From contig CM075653.1 in assembly GCA_037953625.1 (NCBI GenBank), positions 7,192,001 through 7,256,000 on the forward strand: DNA of 64,000 nucleotides. The letters run 5' to 3'. Below the pieces are notes generated by a model. The model saw only the letters and a program-made list of their open reading frames with translations. It did no database searches and was not told the origin of the DNA. Position 1 is the stretch's first letter; each line of letters starts with the position of its first letter. Below, in pieces: positions 11,501 through 21,486 of the stretch. This DNA is from Crotalaria pallida. Its lineage: Eukaryota > Streptophyta > Magnoliopsida > Fabales > Fabaceae. A program made the position numbers and the translations under genes.

Positions 11501-14217
11501 AACAGTCCTCTAGTTAATTATATTGAAAACATTAATTGGAAAACTCTTTCACCTAATGATCTAAGTTAACCAACCTCATCTGATAGCAGTATGTTGGCGT
11601 CTGGAATGCCCATATGGCAAAGCCAGGTTTCCATATGGGTAATAAAATCTTACTGAGCATCTTCTATAAGAAAATAAATGGAACAAGAACAAATCTAAAG
11701 AGATTGTGCAGCCTAATCTCTTCATATAGTCAAGGTTCACCCTTTTCTTTAATAGTGAAGTAAATTCTAAGTGTTTCAAAAGCCATTGGACAGAACTTAT
11801 GTATCTTCCTCAGCCCTCTACCAATATGCAATAATTCTACCACCCTTATATGTATTCTTTCTCATCCAACCACCTTTTTCTTACTTGAGACATGAACCAT
11901 AACTCCAAATGTTTCATATATGATGGGAAATGTTTCTTACTACTTTTTATTCAATCAACTAAACAGGCAAAGAGTTACCCAAATCTACACCTTGAAAAAA
12001 AGGAAGTCTCATATTTGAACATAATATTTCCAATTGGCCGATAATTTGTAGCATGGCTTGAGATGCAAGAGTAGAAGTGTCTTCTATTTATTTAACAATT
12101 GAGGCTTGGTTTAAGATAGTGCATTTTATCTAATTATAACAACAGTATGGCCAATATTCTATTATATTAAAGAACTATTATGGAAACAGTCCTTAACACA
12201 GAGATAATCTCCATGTTAAAAAGAAAATTGATGGTAGTTTTTAATCTTTTTTCTTTTAAAGCATGTATGGCAATCAAAAGCACTTCAGTTTTGATGATTG
12301 ATGATTTCAGTATTGTATTAGAGCTGGTTATAGGCTTCTTTTCAGAGCTTGCAATCGGAGGCAAGACATCAATCATCTAGGTTCTGAATTTACCATTAGG
12401 AATGCAGAGCTTCGTGGTGCTTTGGTTCAAAAGTCTACATGTTAATAAACTTTTCAGCACTTTGCAATGATCATTGCTCAACGTTGATCCTTGCATCTGG
12501 ATCTTTGGTTCTTCAAGATTGGAATCTAATTGATGATTGAGTCGTTGCCTTTAAAATTGGAACATTGAACCTGCACAGATTCATCTTTTGTTAGAATTAA
12601 TGCGTATTTTATGGATTTTTTGCATCATTTTTCTTTTTTGAATTTTCTTCATCCGCTCCGTCTTAGTTTTTTCAATGTAGCACATGAGTAAGGTCACACT
12701 TCAGTGACCAAGTTTTGGGTAATTTTTGCTCGATTGTTTTAATAATTTAATGTAAACTTCTGACTACTACTGTACTAAAAAAGGACACCAAAAACTGGCA
12801 TCAAAGTTTGCTTTAGAAAAGACAGCCACAATCTGTTTTCCTTTGTGACATCTTTGATAAGCACATGATTCCCTTTGATAATTAGAACCAACATAAATTA
12901 CTCTAGATTGATGTCTATATAGAAGTTTTTACTTTTTAGTTTTTCTGATGGAATTAAGCCTCTAATATGTTAAGTAGTTTGAGCTTTGTACCACATTAAC
13001 CTTTATCTTTCCATAGAACTTTTCTTTTCCAGTCTATTTATGATGAAGTTTCTTTACAACTGTAGAATTATGGTAAAATGTAATTGCAGCGTGCAAGTAA
13101 TTGCTTCAAATCCAATCATTAAGTAACTCCATTCTTTTCGTGTCCGGGGATTTCTCATCCTCTTCTTGTAATATTCTCCCTTTTTGCTAATAGTATTTAT
13201 TTTTTGGGGGTTACTAGCATGCAATCTAAATTTGGATGGTTGCAATGCAACCCTTTGTTAGACTCATAAGAATTTGTCACCTAATACATTATGTCATGTC
13301 ATTGCTTAAAACATAATGTTGAGAACGTGAAAAAGAAGAAGAAGTGGCAGTTCTAGCAAAATTGAAACAACTTTAATTTTTTTTCTAATGTTTTTAAAAA
13401 TTAAAAGTTATAATTTGTGTAAAAGTACAAAGGACTAAATTAAAATAATCTAGTTTTTATGTTGAACTAAATTGCAAAAAAAATCAATTTTGACTACTTT
13501 AAGCAATGACATGACATACATGCATTAGGTGACAAATTCTTATTAGTCTAACAAAAGGTTGCATAGCAACCATCCAAATTTAGATTGCATGTTAGAAATA
13601 CTCTTATTTTTTTATCCAATCACTAATAAACTCAGCCATACGGTCAAACAAACAAAAAGAAGCATGAAAAGAGCATGCCAACGATTCCGAAATCAATACT
13701 CAAATAGCAGTCAGTTGAAGCAACAGATGAAAAAAGGGTTATTGAGAAGGATTAACTTCTCTTTTTTTTTTTTAAACAAAACATGCATCGAATCAGAGTC
13801 AGCAACATACATAAAGAAGCTAAATTGACAAAATCATCACAAGAGTCACAAATTATGAAAAACAGGTTAAAACACACTTACAGCCCTTTCTGAAGTTCCA
13901 GGAGGACCATCGAGAATCTTAACGCGAGCTCGTGTCTCTTCCACAATTTTCTTAATAAACTCTCCCTTTCGCCCGATTATACCTCCAACCTTCTGAGCCG
14001 GAACCAACATCCGGAACACACTCTCCCCTGGCCACCCGGGCCATTTCTTCTCAGCAACTCCTCCTCCTCCTCCGGCACCTCCTCCTCCAGCAGCGACCGG
14101 TTCCTCAACATGCCCTTCATTTTGCTCGGGCTCTTGATTCTCAACAATTTGCTCGGAATTCTCAACAATTTGCTCCGCCTCATGTTCAACTATGATGCTT
14201 TGATCAATCTCAGCCAT
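8592..14217 (-). CDS. FLK: FLOWERING LOCUS K homology domain protein (three KH domains)
   Basis: Six coding exons: 14217-13882, 11146-10894, 10611-10463, 10377-10078, 9972-9778 and 8774-8592. All have GT-AG introns and consistent phases, giving 471 residues. KH1 (about 65-117) has the GRKG loop, KH2 (about 157-230) GKQG, and KH3 (about 347-412) GTAG. KH1 is preceded by KKWPGWPGES, typical of the FLK/PEPPER group. Between KH2 and KH3 is a Pro/His/Gly-rich linker with PPPEMPPP, and the C terminus is Gly/Tyr-rich (YGSVYGANYGY). The linker and the SADAVIG-like KH3 match FLK better than PEPPER. In Arabidopsis FLK is a nuclear RNA-binding protein of the autonomous flowering pathway that lowers FLC expression; the target in this legume is unknown. 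The first coding intron (13881-11147) is 2.7 kb. Introns 1 and 5 carry MITEs. Confidence 0.93.
8990..9156. mobile_element. MITE in FLK intron 5
   Basis: An inverted repeat: the left arm contains AAAATCAACCTACAAATAG and the right arm CTTGTTTGTAGGTTGATTTT. The middle holds GTGACATGTGTCAC-type palindromes. No coding capacity. Confidence 0.7.
11147..13881 (-). other. FLK intron 1
   Basis: This 2,735-base intron lies between coding exons 1 and 2 of FLK. The donor is GGGCT|GTAAGTG and the acceptor GATTAG|GTGATG. Apart from the MITE at 13214-13595, only AT-rich DNA without a supported gene is seen. Open frames on both strands at 12167-12380 overlap each other and look like chance. Confidence 0.8.
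13214..13595. mobile_element. Long-TIR MITE in FLK intron 1
   Basis: The left arm starts CTAGCATGCAATCTAAATT and the right arm ends AATTTAGATTGCATGTTAG. The arms remain similar for about 95 bases, including GAATTTGTCACCTAAT and its complement. The spacer is AT-rich. Possible 3-bp target duplications are not clear. Confidence 0.75.
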
Positions 14218-14230
14218 AGCAGTGGTTTCA

Positions 14231-14529
14231 CTGATTCCAGAAACAACAACAAAACAATATTCAGAAAAAAAATAAATAAAAAAATGAATCTTCATCAAAT
14301 AATGGAAAAAAAAAAAGTCTTTATCAAAACATATTAAAAAAATAAACAATGAATCATATTAAATAAATGGCAAAAAAAAATTAAAACGAAAAATTAATTA
14401 GATAGGTTAAACGTTAAAGTGAACTAATCAGCAGTGCATGAATGACTAGATCTAAAAAATGTCTTTAAATCAATTGCAAATAACAAAAACAAGAAGTGAA
14501 AAGGAATCAGTAGCGTAGAAAGAGTTTAC
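14231..14529 (-). other. FLK 5' UTR intron
   Basis: The donor ATCAAG|GTAAAC is at 14530/14529 and the acceptor GGAATCAG ends at 14231, 14 bases upstream of the ATG. The upstream exon is a pyrimidine-rich leader on the minus strand (14530 to about 14605). Confidence 0.6.
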
Positions 14530-14633
14530 CTTGATGGTGAGAAAAGGGGGAATTGAGATTGAATTGATGAATCTAGGGTTTGGGATTTAGACGAGAGAGA
14601 GAGGAAGAGAGGGAAGGAGAAAGGGAATGGAGT

Positions 14634-14647
14634 GGTATATATATTAT
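14634..14647 (-). promoter_or_regulatory. FLK TATA box
   Basis: The minus strand reads ATAATATATATACCACTCC, followed about 30 bases later by a CT-rich leader typical of plant transcription starts. Confidence 0.5.
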
Positions 14648-14759
14648 GTGTATGTATCTCACGGACCACACCACATCGTACTTCGAGATAGCGTTTTTTT
14701 TTTTTTTTTTTTTTTCTTATGGCTTAAATATTTTGTTTCTCCTTTTTGTGTGTACCAAC

Positions 14760-14932
14760 CACCGAGCTATTCGCCGATAACCGAAGATTAATTCTCTTCG
14801 AGGCGTAGAGATCATCGAAATGAGTTTTGTCTCTACTGACAAAGCATTTTCCATGCTCACGACAGGATTGAACCTCTGACATCATGGTTAAAAAACTCAG
14901 CTATCTACCAACTATGCTAGACTTTATTAGTT
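14760..14932 (-). mobile_element. tRNA-derived SINE copy
   Basis: Read on the minus strand, it has an A-box-like TAGTTGGTAGATAGC, a B box GAGGTTCAATCCTG, then GTCGTGAGCATGG and a body shared with the copies at 14983 and 15956. A head-to-head relationship with the next copy is visible. Confidence 0.6.
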
Positions 14933-14982
14933 TTTTTTCATTTTTATGTTTTAATTTGATTCTTTATATTTAAAAACGGTGA

Positions 14983-15124
14983 ATTTAGGTCAGTGGTTCG
15001 ATCTCTGTCGTGGGTATGGAAAAGACTTTGTTAATAGAGACAAAACCTACTTCGATAATTTCTACGCCTCAGAACGAATTAGTTTTCGACTATCAGCTGT
15101 AGGATACCTTTGGTAAAAAAAACG
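14983..15124 (+). mobile_element. 5'-truncated SINE copy
   Basis: It contains the B box GTGGTTCGATCTCTG, then GTCGTGGGTATGGAAAAG, the shared body and an A-rich tail (TTGGTAAAAAAAA). It belongs to the same family as the 14760 and 15956 copies. Confidence 0.6.
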
Positions 15125-15645
15125 ATAAATTTAATCTCTATATTATAACATTTATTAATTTTATCATTTGGTCATGACAATAAGAAATTTAGTTGCACCC
15201 TATGTTGTCAGATATACAAAACAAAAATAATTACATTTATTATAAAAGTTAATTAATTGTATTTGATTTTTTTAATTTATAAAAAAAATAAAATATAATT
15301 CAGGAAAATGGTAGATAAAACAAAAATTAAATGAAATAATAATTTTTTATAAATGTTTTAAAAAAAACAGTATTAGATATAAAACAAAATTTAAGAAAGT
15401 TAATAAACTTTTTCTTATATTTTAAACTAAAAAAATATTTTTTTTTATTACAAATCAAGAGAAGTATCTATCAATTGTGCTAGAACTTATACATACTTGA
15501 AAATAACTTTTAGATGTTATAGTAATGCTATTAAGAAAGTTAATTAAGTGAATTTAATTTTCTCAAATTTATATAAAAATAGAGAAAATTTAGGAAATCA
15601 ATATTTGAAAAAACAACAAATTAAATGAAATAATTGGGGTTGTGA
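15125..15645. other. AT-rich gene-free DNA
   Basis: Only poly-A/T-rich sequence is seen between SINE copies, with no coding frame. Confidence 0.5.
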
Positions 15646-15800
15646 GAGATCTCGGGTTCGAATCTTACCAATATGAGGATGGTGTTGTAGAGTAATGTGC
15701 AAGTACATCCGTAAACGCTCCTTGAGCCTGAAGGCATGTCCTGACCTTGGTGAGCACCCGGAACCCAACTCATCTAAAGTTTCGTGTACTAAAAAAATGT
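15646..15800 (+). mobile_element. SINE-like copy, second family
   Basis: A B-box-like TCGGGTTCGAATCTT is followed by a GC-richer body (GAGCCTGAAGGCATGTCCTG) and an A-rich end (GTACTAAAAAAA). The body differs from the neighbouring SINE copies. Confidence 0.45.
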
Positions 15801-15955
15801 GACAACCACCGTATAAAAATATTTTAGAAGTGATTGTATTTAATAATGAAAAGTTAATTAACTTTATAGTATATTTGTGGCAACTAATAAAAATCTTTTC
15901 TTCTTAATCTTATAATCCAAATGGGAGAAGTACCCAGCAATCTTAACCACATACA

Positions 15956-16150
15956 CCAATAAGGCCCAATACAATTGGTAGATAATTGAGTTCTTTAAGT
16001 ATAATGTTAAGGGTTTATTCCTGTCGTGAGTATGAAAAAAGCTTTGTTGATAGATGCAAAATCCACTTTGATGATCTCTATGTCTCGAAGAGAATTAATC
16101 TTCGACTATCAGCTCGAGAATATCCATGACATGCGAAAAAAAAAATCTTA
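15956..16150 (+). mobile_element. SINE copy with A tail
   Basis: It starts near AATTGGTAGATAATTGAG (A-box region). It contains GGGTTTATTCCTGTCGTGAG in the B-box position and the family body, and ends in GCGAAAAAAAAAA. This is the longest plus-strand copy of the 14.7-16.1 kb family. Confidence 0.6.
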
Positions 16151-16480
16151 ACTACATACTATGTTTAATTATCGTCACTGGATAATGAAGATATTAAGGA
16201 GCTCATACACTCTCGAATAAACTATTTGGTTGCGTATTGGGTTTACGATATCTTTTTTTTTTTGGTAGACTGTTTACGATATGTTTCAAATAAGTGGGTT
16301 CACTAAGTAAACAAGGGTGTCAAAAAAGTAGATCCCTTTTAATAAAACCAGATTGCCCAATGCCCATTGGTCCATGGTTGGCTCGTCGATGGTTAACAAA
16401 AGATAGCGGTAGTTACATCTTTTTCAAGAACATTTTTTTTTAATAATAATTATAGAAACAATTTTGATAAAGGATATCAA

Positions 16481-16580
16481 TTTTTTTTTTACATCAACTG
16501 GTACCCGAATCTGATTTATCCAGAATCTGACACATCCGGTTCAACCCAACTGAGCTCGCACTAAGCGATAGGGATCTTCC
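16481..16580 (-). mobile_element. SINE-like 3' fragment
   Basis: A poly-T run on the plus strand is followed by sequence that, read on the minus strand, has TGGGTTGAACCGG (B-box-like), GGGTACCAGTTGATG and an A tail. Confidence 0.4.
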
Positions 16581-16914
16581 AGCGCTTTAATACAAATAAC
16601 AATTTTAATTAATTTTTTTAAATTTATTGTTTTCTTTAGATGGAGCTTGAAAAAGTATTCTAGCTATATGCATCTATTATTTTTTAACTATTTGAATATA
16701 TTCTTTTTAATGTTTGAATAATTTATCCGAAATTTTATGTTGTTAGATAAATTATCCAATGAAATATAAACATAAACAGCAACAGCATAGCAACCAGCTG
16801 TTGAAGCTTAGGAACTCACCAAGCTAACTTAAGCCAACCAGTTGGATTCCAACTTTTTTTTTGTTTTGTCTGTACTCTTTGGCCAGTACCACATGTGTTT
16901 ATAAGAGCATCTTT

Positions 16915-17097
16915 AATACCAAGGAATCCTTGAGACTAATATTGCATTAGGTCGTGTTCCCATGCCTCTCCTAGCGGGATGTGTTAACCGGGAATCAAAC
17001 CCGAGACTTCTTAGTTTAATCAGAGACCCCATTCTCAAGTTCTCAAATTGGTAAAATCATACCACTTGAACTAACCTCCGTTGATTGGTTGGATTCC
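16915..17097 (-). mobile_element. SINE-like copy
   Basis: On the minus strand, TTAGTTCAAGTGGTATG (A-box-like) is followed by CTCGGGTTTGATTCCCGG (B box). No clear A tail is seen, so it may be degenerate. Confidence 0.5.
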
Positions 17098-17431
17098 AAC
17101 TGATTTTGCTATAATTCAATTGTATTTAATTAACTATAATTATTAGCCTTAGGATTGATAATTAGTTACTAGTTCACCAATGATTAGGGTTATAGTCTTA
17201 TAGATTACTTAGGTCGCAAATGTAGTAATATAAACAGCTCAACTCTTATACATTCTCATTAATTAAAGTAATTCATTTTCTCATTCATTTCTCACATTAT
17301 TTGTTTTTTATTAACTCATTTCTCACATTATTTTATTCAAACTTTTTACACAAGAAGAATCAGAGAAATGTTTGAGTCATATTAACAAAATTGGAATCTT
17401 TAAACAGTAAAAGGTTCCTCCTTGTATAAGA

Positions 17432-18372
17432 GGGTTTTTATTTTGCCACCCCAAGGTTTATGGATGCCACCCCATATGTATAAAATATACCTATTATGTC
17501 CTTTTAAAAAAAAACAACTTTTAATACGGGTCGTAAGAGGTACTTACGACCTGAAGGTCGTAGCACTCCCTTACGACATTTTAAAAAACTAAGTTTTAAC
17601 ATGGGTCGTAAACAGATGTTACGACCTAAGTTTTTTCACAACTCGTAAACAAGTGTTACGACTATAAAGTCGTAATAGTGACATACGACTATATAGTCGT
17701 AATAGTTGCATACGATTTCTCCTTGTTAAATTGTTTGGCTATCCACCTGATTTCTCCTTTCTTCGGTTTTTGGTTGTGCTTGCTTCCCTCACCTTAGAGC
17801 TTACAACAGACATAAGATTGACTTTAGAACAATGCAGTCCTCATTTCTTGACTATTCTCCAAATCATAAAGGCTACAAGTGTCTCCGACCAGATGGTAAC
17901 ATTATCATCTTTAAGGATGTCGGTGAGTTTATGAGTTTATGAGTTTATTTGCTTGAATTAATTTGTGTACTTTATGAGTTTATGTATCTACAAAAATAAG
18001 AAAAAGTCTTGAAGAGCATAGAGAAGTCACATATATAAATCTCAAAGCATGTCTTGTTGGTATGTGGAAAATGCCACAAAGGCCTATTATCCCAGCACTT
18101 CGAAAATGGGTAGTACGTTTCCCGAATGTCTCAAACTAAATCCATAACTATCAGCCTTTTCATTATTCATTATTCAACACGGGTCATAAAAGGTCGTAGC
18201 ACTTGCTTACGACCCGTGTCAAAACTTAGTTTTTCAAAGGGTCGTAAAGGGGTGCTACGACCTGTAGGTTGTAAGTACCCCATACGACCTGTGTAAAATT
18301 CTTTTTTTTATTTTTAAAGAGCATAATGAATACTATTTTAAGAATTGGGGTGACATCCATAAAAGGCTTTGC
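17432..18372. mobile_element. Mutator-type long-TIR element, copy 1 (right end damaged)
   Basis: It begins GGGTTTTTATTTTGCCACCCC-like sequence, then GGATGCCACCCC and a series of GGTCGTA/TACGACC motifs. The inverted set occurs at about 18180-18350, ending GGGGTGACATCCATA. It matches the 40485-41766 copy, but the last 25 or so bases of the right terminus are missing or replaced. Confidence 0.7.
17728..17925 (+). pseudogene. Ty1/copia polyprotein fragment inside the Mutator-type element
   Basis: Two adjacent frames read the copia segment after the integrase core. The first reads PPDFSFLR, then after a one-base shift FGCACFPHLRAYNRHK and DYSPNHKGYKCLRPDG, ending in a KDV motif. This pattern (FGC..FP.LR.YN.HK...F.GYS..HKGYKCL) is characteristic of plant copia elements. 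It is broken and has no intact partner domains nearby. Confidence 0.7.
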
Positions 18373-18918
18373 AATTCTTGAATTTTTGCAACCGTGAGTC
18401 TTTGGTAAAATGTATCTACAATCATTGCACAATTTCAATTAGATTACAAGTAAAACAGAGTAATACCTGACCAAATTAACAACTAATAATTCTTCTTATC
18501 ACGATAGATATCAATGAGTAAACTAGATTGCAATTAATTATATTACAAGTAAAACAAGAAGCATCTCAATGAGTTGAGTTTCATGTTAAGCATCAAGATG
18601 GTTCTAACAAAGATGTTTCAGATCCTTGTATGGATACTTTGACAACAATAATGTTCGGATTCAAAGCCTTTGACAACAAATCAAGATGTTGTCTCAACAT
18701 TAAGTGAACTCGTATACAAGTGATTATCCCTGAACTAATTGGAATTGAGAAGATAATCAATTAGGAATAAAATTATGAACAAATGAATAAACCCTCCAAG
18801 TAACTATAAAATATAAGGATGATAATCAATTCGAAATGAGATGAGGATTTCTTAAGCGTGAGTTGCTTAAGGTCCACCTGCAAGTAATTATAAAATAAAA
18901 GAATGATAATCAGTTGGA
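18373..18918. other. Gene-free DNA with imperfect internal repeats
   Basis: Short repeated phrases such as AAGTAACTATAAAATATAAGG/AAGTAATTATAAAATAAAAG and GATGATAATCA occur two or three times. No coding frame is supported. Confidence 0.4.
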
Positions 18919-19996
18919 ATTAATAAAATGAGAAGATATTAGATTCAAAAGGGGAGAAGAGTAGTGGTAAGAAGAAGAGAGGGTAGAGGCCGGAGCAAGA
19001 TTTTGATGAAGATGACCATGAGAGAGAGGGCTGAGGAGCGAGGTTTGGTCGTCGCATGAGAGAGGGCGATGTGTTGCTCGTCATGGCTTGCTGTTGGCGG
19101 TGGTGGGAAGTGGGGTGGCGCATTCCCCGTCGTGGCTAGCTGACGGCAGCGGGCAGTGGGCGGCCGGTGGTGGAGGAGGCTAATGGTGGAGCGCTCTCTC
19201 TTCTCTCTGCGTTCTTTCTCTCGGTCTTCTCTATTCCTTTCTGATCGTTGTTTTTTTTTTCGTATCCGATCTGCTTCGTTTTCTTTGTTTTTTTTTAAAT
19301 TTTTTTTACAGTTATATCCATGTGTCAAATTTTAATTGGATTAAGGATATAACTTTCCTCCTTATATAAGGAGGAACCTTTTTCTGATCTTTAAATGATA
19401 ATTTTGACAAATTTATAGATTTGCGAATGTTTGTTATTTAAATTGGTTTTACGAATATTTTTGTTGCATAAACATTGGGAACTATTCATTTACAAAGTTG
19501 GAATATTTAGAAAGGATCTATATGTGGTACTCATCAAAAGGTGGTGAGTTTACATACTCATTGTTGAATCAATGGCTGATAAATTTAGTTACTAATGGAT
19601 GGCTATGATAATGACTTGTTACCTGATTGTGTTGTCCACCCTTAATAGAGCAGGCGTACCATAGACAAGTTCCTCCTCTAGTAATTTTTTTTTTCTATTG
19701 TGGGTGTGTTCTGCTGCACTCCTTGGTGTGGTTTTTTTTTCCCGAATGTGGGCCTCTTCCTCTGCTTACAAAAACGACCCATAGTGATTAATTTTCTGCA
19801 ATTTTTTTTATGGCATTAGTAATTGTGTTTGTTTCATTTTATGAAATTAAAATTAAAAATAAATGAAAATAAAAATAAAGTGTCATATAATTATTTATTA
19901 CTCCATCCGTCTTACAAGGATGGTTAAAAAAATTCAAAAATCAAAAAATTAAGAAGACATGCATTTAATGATTTGTCTAACACATGCATTTTAAGA

Positions 19997-20251
19997 GTGA
20001 AGTATCACTTTGTTCCTTTATGTTTTTAGATTTTTTGATACTTTAATCCTCGAAATGTTGAAATTCACTTTTAGTTCTTGAAGTATTTTTTATGGGACAT
20101 TTAAGTCCCTATGTCCACTCTGTCAACTGCTTCAACTGTGGATTTAAGTGCCCCATAAAAAAAAACTTGAGGGACTAAAAGTGAATTTTCACATTTTGAG
20201 AAACTCAAGTGTCACATGCAAAAAACATGAGGGACCAAAGTGACACTTCAC
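19997..20251. mobile_element. MITE with long TIRs
   Basis: The left end is GTGAAGTATCACTTTGTTCC and the right end GGACCAAAGTGACACTTCAC, in inverted orientation. The arms continue through ACTTTTAGTCCCTCAA-like sequence to a short centre (CAACTGCTTCAACTG). No coding capacity. Confidence 0.8.
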
Positions 20252-20487
20252 TAAATTTTTAATATTTTAGAATCTAGTAATAAATATAAAATAATAAATG
20301 TTTGCGTAAATATTTTTAAATAAAATAAAAAAAACAAAAATGGTTACAAAATAAACAGTAACAGGGACGGAAAAAATAAAAATGTAACATAGACGTGTGA
20401 CGGAAAAAAATAAAAGAAATATTTTTTTAGTTTGTAGTCCCTCCTCCAACTTGAAATATAAGAAAAAAATATATTTCAAGAAAAAAA

Positions 20488-20975
20488 TACACCCTCCGTC
20501 CGGTCTTGATTATAAGAAAAAAAAACATCTCACTAATAGTCTTAAATATAAGCAAAATTTAACTAACTTTCTATTCTCAATACAATCATTCCTAAAATAT
20601 ATCTATAAATTGGTTGAATTATTTAATTCTTGTTTAATTCCCAATGTAAGTTTACTAGTGTAGTCTACTTTTTTATGAATTTGAGAAAATTAAATACATT
20701 CAATTAACTTTTCTTAATACCCGTGTACTTCATTTGGTTTAAAATATAAGCAAAACTAATCATGTTTTTTAAATTTTATTTCATTCTCAATGCAACTTTC
20801 CTAAAATATTCTTCGAAAATTGTTATTTTAATTAATTTTTGTTTTAATCCCAACGCAACTTTCCTAAAATACCTATATTCATTTATAAATTTTAGAAAAT
20901 TAAATACAATCAACTAACCTCCTTAATAAGTGTAAAATTAGTTAAAATTGCTTATAATTTGAGCTGGAGAGAGTA
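20488..20975. mobile_element. Degenerate Stowaway-like MITE
   Basis: It opens TACACCCTCCGTCCGGTC and closes with GCTGGAGAGAGTA, roughly inverted, with TA at both ends. An internal repeat of ATATAAGCAAAA and AACTTTCCTAAAATA suggests an internal duplication. It abuts the next Stowaway and shares its TA. Confidence 0.5.
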
Positions 20976-21250
20976 TTCCCTCTGGTCCTATTTATAAGAC
21001 CCTTTTAGGGTTTTTATTTTGGTCCTATTTATAAGACCTCTTTTCAATTTTCAATAGCATTTAATTACTTCTTTTCACAAACACACATATTAAGTCAACA
21101 CTTTTTAGAGTTCCAATAGTAATTATAGTGATAGTTTTGAAAAAGTATATCAAATTTTCACATTTCCAATGTCACTAACAAATTTAACCACTTTCCTTCG
21201 TGAGAGTGAAAAACCTGAAAAAGGTATTATAAATAAGACTGGAGGGAGTA
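20974..21250. mobile_element. Stowaway MITE
   Basis: The ends are TATTCCCTCTGGTCCTATTT and AAATAAGACTGGAGGGAGTA, inverted copies flanked by TA. This is the size and terminal motif of Tc1/mariner-derived Stowaway elements. The left end has a partial internal duplication (GGTCCTATTTATAAGACC twice). Confidence 0.8.
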
Positions 21251-21486
21251 ATATTTTTTTTTAATGTGTAATATTTTTTTTTAGTTTTACGAAAAGCAAA
21301 AAAGGTAGTTCAAAAAAAATGAAGAAGAAGAAGGTAGTTGAAGTTGCATATAAGAGCAGAGTAGAAGATATGTATTGTGGACGCTATGAAGGAAACTGTT
21401 TCAAGGTCATTATGGTAATAAGCACGAAGGAAAAAAATTAAAGGCAAAAAACGGTAGCAAGAGTTAGTATAGAAACTCATCTACTT

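Larger units (their letters stand above)
17388..19403. mobile_element. TIR element, family A copy, interrupted
   Basis: The left flank (17393-17431) and the reverse complement of 19354-19403 share TCTTTAAA and AAAGGTTCCTCCTT. The right end also carries the palindrome CCTCCTTATATAAGGAGG. The same end is found at 55967-56842. A Mutator-type element appears to have inserted into the left end. The interior at 18919-19260 is GC-rich low-complexity sequence with no recognised gene. Confidence 0.45.

Noticed and set aside
12167..12380. Open frames on both strands within FLK intron 1
   Set aside because: They overlap almost exactly on opposite strands, are AT-rich and lack domains or splice signals.
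14760..17097. tRNA genes suggested by B-box motifs
   Set aside because: No cloverleaf can be formed and A-rich tails follow; SINEs explain the motifs better.
18920..19328. Ser/Pro/Arg-rich minus-strand ORFs
   Set aside because: Overlapping frames in a GC-rich low-complexity block inside a TIR element; no recognised domain.
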